The notes below the pieces were generated by a model. The model did no database searches. It worked only from the letters and a program-made list of their open reading frames with translations, and had not been told where the DNA came from. Of a DNA stretch of 15,869 bases, positions 13,336 through 15,869 are shown piece after piece. The translations under genes were made by a program, and so were the position numbers. Position 1 is the first letter of the stretch, and each line of letters opens with the position of its first letter. The stretch is from a bacterium (lineage in GTDB: Bacteria; B130-G9), in the NCBI GenBank assembly GCA_021160245.1, contig JAGHCW010000221.1, positions 1 through 15,869 of the forward strand, read 5' to 3'.

Positions 13336-15516
13336 CTATTCGGAGATCGTGAAGCTGGCGAGGCTCGGGAGACTGATGTAGTCCATAGTATCCGCCTCAC
13401 AGAGCGCGCTTGCGGCATAGTATGTGCCGGCCGCTATGGAGCTCGGCAGCTTGAGCTGAAGCACCACTTGAGGACCAAATACGAAGTCCGATGGTATCGT
13501 GATGTTCGGAACCCAGGGGAATACTCCGATTCCTAGGCCGCCCGATTGGCCGAGGCAGAATATCGCTCCATCGGGAAGGATAAGGGCGACATAGACATCT
13601 GCGACAAATGGCATGCCCGGGTTCTCCACGGTAATCGATACAGACAGCGATTCTCCGGGCTTCAGCAAGGCCGAGTTCACACCGGTCAGAATGCTTGGAA
13701 GCGATGATGGATAATGGAATCCGATGTCAACCGCGCCACCATCGAAGAGGTCGTCCGTTCGGGTGGTTTTCGTCGAAAGCCCAATATCCGAGGCTAGGTC
13801 GCTTCCAGCATCGACACAGGGGCTATTCGCGGCCTGTCCGGCCTCAAGCGAGCTTAAGTAATAGAGCCCAAGCGGGCCTTCGGTAAAGATTGGGGTAGAT
13901 TCCACGCAATGAGCGCCCGCGAAGACCGGAGCGATACAGCAATATGAGGTTCTAAATCCGCTCTCACCAGTGAATATCGAGCTCTCTGTCCCTCCCTGGA
14001 TGATGCTGTTTAGAGCCTCCGGCCAGCAGTGCGATTCGCAGTAGAGCGTGCTCCCTGTGGGCGCCGTGTTGTTCCAAATAGTCGTGTTCTCAAAGACCGG
14101 GTCGCAATAGACGGTGCTGAAGATAGCTCCTCCGAAACCTGCGGACGAATTATCTGCGATAAGGCAATTGAAGAACTCCGGATAGCAGTATTCCTGAATG
14201 TAAATCGCGCCTCCTTCAGCGCTCTGCCCATTCGCTTCGTTTGAGATGATCTTACAGTGAGAGAACATTGGGGATGAATCGCTTATGCAGAACAATGCGC
14301 CACCGCTGCCGCTGGCTTGATTCTGCCTTATGACGCACGATTCGAGTTCCGTCCCTGCGCTTTCGCATACAGCCAGCGCGGCTCCGGATACGGCGGTGTT
14401 CGCGGCAATTGTGCAATCCTCGATAATCGCCGAGCCGTTCTCACCGATATAAAGTCCACCGCCCTCAAGGAGCGCTTCGTTTGCGGCGAGGTCGGAGTTC
14501 GAGAGGTCGAGTTCCGAGTTAAGGCAGCAGATGCCGCCCCCGTTTTGTTGAGCAGTGTTTGCGGACATCTGCGAGTTGACAACTACGCAGCTTGATCTGC
14601 CGTCACACAGGATGGCCCCGCCGGCGCCTTCAGACTCATTGCTGAAGAGCGTGCAGGAATCGATGGTCGCATCTGAATGATCGGTGCAAACGACGCCCGC
14701 GCCGACTGCCCCCGTATTGGACGCCACATTGGAACCTTTGATGCTGGCAGACGCATATTCGCTGATCGTTATTCCGCCGCCTGTGTTCGATGCTATGCTG
14801 CAATTCTCGAGCATGATGGAAGACCATCTATGGGCTGCTATTCCTCCTCCAGCGTTCTCGGATACTTGGCAATTTTTGATCGTTGGGGCCGCGTAGAATC
14901 GACTTAAGATACCGCCCCCAGAAGCGTCGGCGGTGTTGACCGATATGACGCAGTCGTCGAGCACGGGGAAAGAACGTCCGTATATATAGACTCCGGCCCC
15001 GCCATCGTCCGCGCCGAGTCCTGTCACGCTATTTTCACTGATGTCGCATTCTGACGCGGTGAATGTGGAGTCTATGCTGCATATTCCGCCTCCACAGCCG
15101 TCCGGCCAACTCCCCGACGCTGCCCCTCCTGTTATCGCCATTCTCTGCAAAGTCGAGGCTGTGGCATCCTGAAAGAAGATCACGTGCTTGGCGGATGATT
15201 CTGCGTCAAGAACGGTCGAATTGGGCCCGGTTCCCACAAGACATAGATAGCTCGGCATAACGAGTGGAAAACTCTCGCCATTCCCACTCGGCGAGTAGGC
15301 GCCGGCGCCAATGTGAAGAGTGGCCGGCGACGTCTGCGACGTGCTAATCTGCGTCAACGCGTGCGTCAGCGTCTTCCATTGACCATCGATTGTGCCTTCG
15401 TTCTCGTCGTTGCCAATGATGCCGTTTACGTAATAATCAGTGGTTTCGGCGTGTGCTAGGCCAAATGCCAAGACGAATATCCCAGCGGTGCAAAGCAACC
15501 AGAAATGATTCCTCAT
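13336..15516 (-). CDS. Secreted right-handed beta-helix protein with C-terminal shared domain
   Basis: A 726-residue exported protein. A signal peptide (1-23, MRNHFWLLCTAGIFVLAFGL, cut after AHA) precedes a DUF1565-type opening (YYVNGIIGNDENEGTIDGQW, then KTLTHAL). Most of the rest is a parallel beta-helix with about 20 coils in which short GG[AG][ILV] turns recur: GGGICSID, GAGVYIYG, GGGILSRF, GGAILCDG, GGGICCLN, GGGLYIGE, GGALFCIS, GGAIYIQE, GGAIFSTV. With N-C-x-I and SNxT/ANTA steps the pattern recalls polymorphic membrane proteins (GGAI and FxxN motifs) and pectate-lyase-like helices. Many coils carry Cys, which may form a ladder or disulfides. Residues about 608-726 are the shared domain (DVYVALILPDG, DTMDYIS, SFTISE). 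The start has AAGGAG seven bases upstream. No catalytic residues were identified; adhesion or a surface structural role is the simplest guess. Confidence 0.88.
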   Translation of the reverse strand: MRNHFWLLCTAGIFVLAFGLAHAETTDYYVNGIIGNDENEGTIDGQWKTLTHALTQISTSQTSPATLHIGAGAYSPSGNGESFPLVMPSYLCLVGTGPNSTVLDAESSAKHVIFFQDATASTLQRMAITGGAASGSWPDGCGGGICSIDSTFTASECDISENSVTGLGADDGGAGVYIYGRSFPVLDDCVISVNTADASGGGILSRFYAAPTIKNCQVSENAGGGIAAHRWSSIMLENCSIASNTGGGITISEYASASIKGSNVASNTGAVGAGVVCTDHSDATIDSCTLFSNESEGAGGAILCDGRSSCVVVNSQMSANTAQQNGGGICCLNSELDLSNSDLAANEALLEGGGLYIGENGSAIIEDCTIAANTAVSGAALAVCESAGTELESCVIRQNQASGSGGALFCISDSSPMFSHCKIISNEANGQSAEGGAIYIQEYCYPEFFNCLIADNSSAGFGGAIFSTVYCDPVFENTTIWNNTAPTGSTLYCESHCWPEALNSIIQGGTESSIFTGESGFRTSYCCIAPVFAGAHCVESTPIFTEGPLGLYYLSSLEAGQAANSPCVDAGSDLASDIGLSTKTTRTDDLFDGGAVDIGFHYPSSLPSILTGVNSALLKPGESLSVSITVENPGMPFVADVYVALILPDGAIFCLGQSGGLGIGVFPWVPNITIPSDFVFGPQVVLQLKLPSSIAAGTYYAASALCEADTMDYISLPSLASFTISE

Positions 15517-15673
15517 CTCATCTCTCCTTCTATTAAGAGACTAAATTGGCCCCGGAGCAGGCTGTCGAGGTTTCCCCCAACCCGGCGTTGCCACATATCG
15601 CGTTATAGGCTAACGTCTGCTCGCGGTGTACGTGTTGAGTGTCTAGTCGGAATCTTGAGGAGGAACTTGAGCC

Positions 15674-15869
15674 ATGTCAAAGGATTATTTCATAACGGGT
15701 TGTATTGTGATGCTTGTTTTTGCCGCATTCACGCAATCTCATCTCGTGTCCGCCGACTGGTCGGCCCCGGTTGTCATCGACCAACGGGACGGAGACTTTT
15801 GGGCATCGATTACGCTCGATAAACGAGGCGATCTTCAGGTTGCGTATCTCCACGAGAATGGAATGGACG
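15674..15869 (+). CDS. Exported protein, N-terminus only (runs off the right edge)
   Basis: The first 65 residues of a gene cut by the right edge. The start is ATG 15674, with AGGAGG ten bases upstream. Residues 1-27 form a signal peptide (FITGCIVMLVFAAFTQSHLV, cut near SADW). The mature start ADWSAPVVIDQRDGDFWASI then TLDKRGDLQVAYLHENGMD has the W-x-x-P, (S/A)-I-x-L-D and G-x-(L/H)-x-V-A-Y spacing of repeats in sialidase-like and related secreted beta-propellers. It is divergent from the beta-helix gene with a 157-base gap that must hold both promoters, though none is clear. It is probably another secreted propeller protein, but too little is present to be sure. Confidence 0.7.
   Translation, partial: MSKDYFITGCIVMLVFAAFTQSHLVSADWSAPVVIDQRDGDFWASITLDKRGDLQVAYLHENGMD

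Noticed and set aside
13231-13536. 101-residue plus-strand frame between the glycosyltransferase and beta-helix genes
   Set aside because: Two thirds of it is antisense to the conserved C-terminal domain of the beta-helix protein and the rest has no recognisable pattern.

Overview
The window looks like a piece of the chromosome of an uncultured, deeply branching bacterium of moderate to slightly high GC, probably Gram-negative-like (candidate-phylum, Planctomycetes/FCB or deltaproteobacterial style). Pointers are long secreted beta-propeller and beta-helix proteins, a bacterial microcompartment shell gene, an S23-type four-helix-bundle gene preceded by heptamer repeats, and Wzx/Wzy polysaccharide genes. 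The phylum cannot be fixed from the sequence. No rRNA, tRNA, CRISPR array or insertion sequence was recognised.

Layout. Positions 1-4103 are a surface-polysaccharide region. A family 2 glycosyltransferase (cut by the left edge) and an RDD membrane protein are on the minus strand. Divergent from them is a translationally coupled pair, an O-antigen ligase/polymerase-like protein and a Wzx-type flippase. Positions 4104-4645 are non-coding and carry palindromes of one architecture but different sequence. Positions 4646-6913 encode a large secreted Asp-box (BNR-type) beta-propeller protein. Positions 7250-8149 are a compact two-gene microcompartment locus: one hexameric shell protein plus a 198-residue partner with a microcompartment-associated ITPLAKD segment. 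The following 900 bases are nearly empty except for a striking pair of palindromes (8607-8654) and a terminator serving the gene to the right. Positions 9037-10272 (minus) encode a secreted protein of 411 residues. Positions 10377-10865 form a cassette-like unit: heptamer repeats, a four-helix-bundle gene, and a 14-bp inverted copy of the repeat at its stop codon. Then come a small conserved-looking protein, a toxin-antitoxin-like pair whose second member is a DUF2283 protein, and another glycosyltransferase. Positions 13336-15516 (minus) encode a secreted right-handed beta-helix protein, and the window ends inside a divergent gene for another exported protein.

How it fits together. Glycosyltransferases, ligase and flippase fit assembly of a surface glycan. 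Three of the exported proteins (4646-6913, 9037-10272, 13336-15516) share an unnamed beta-rich domain of about 115 residues, at the C-terminus in two and at the N-terminus in one, suggesting a common surface or extracellular module. The microcompartment pair is the other main item: it has no enzyme genes next to it, so it would have to supply shell material to compartments encoded elsewhere.
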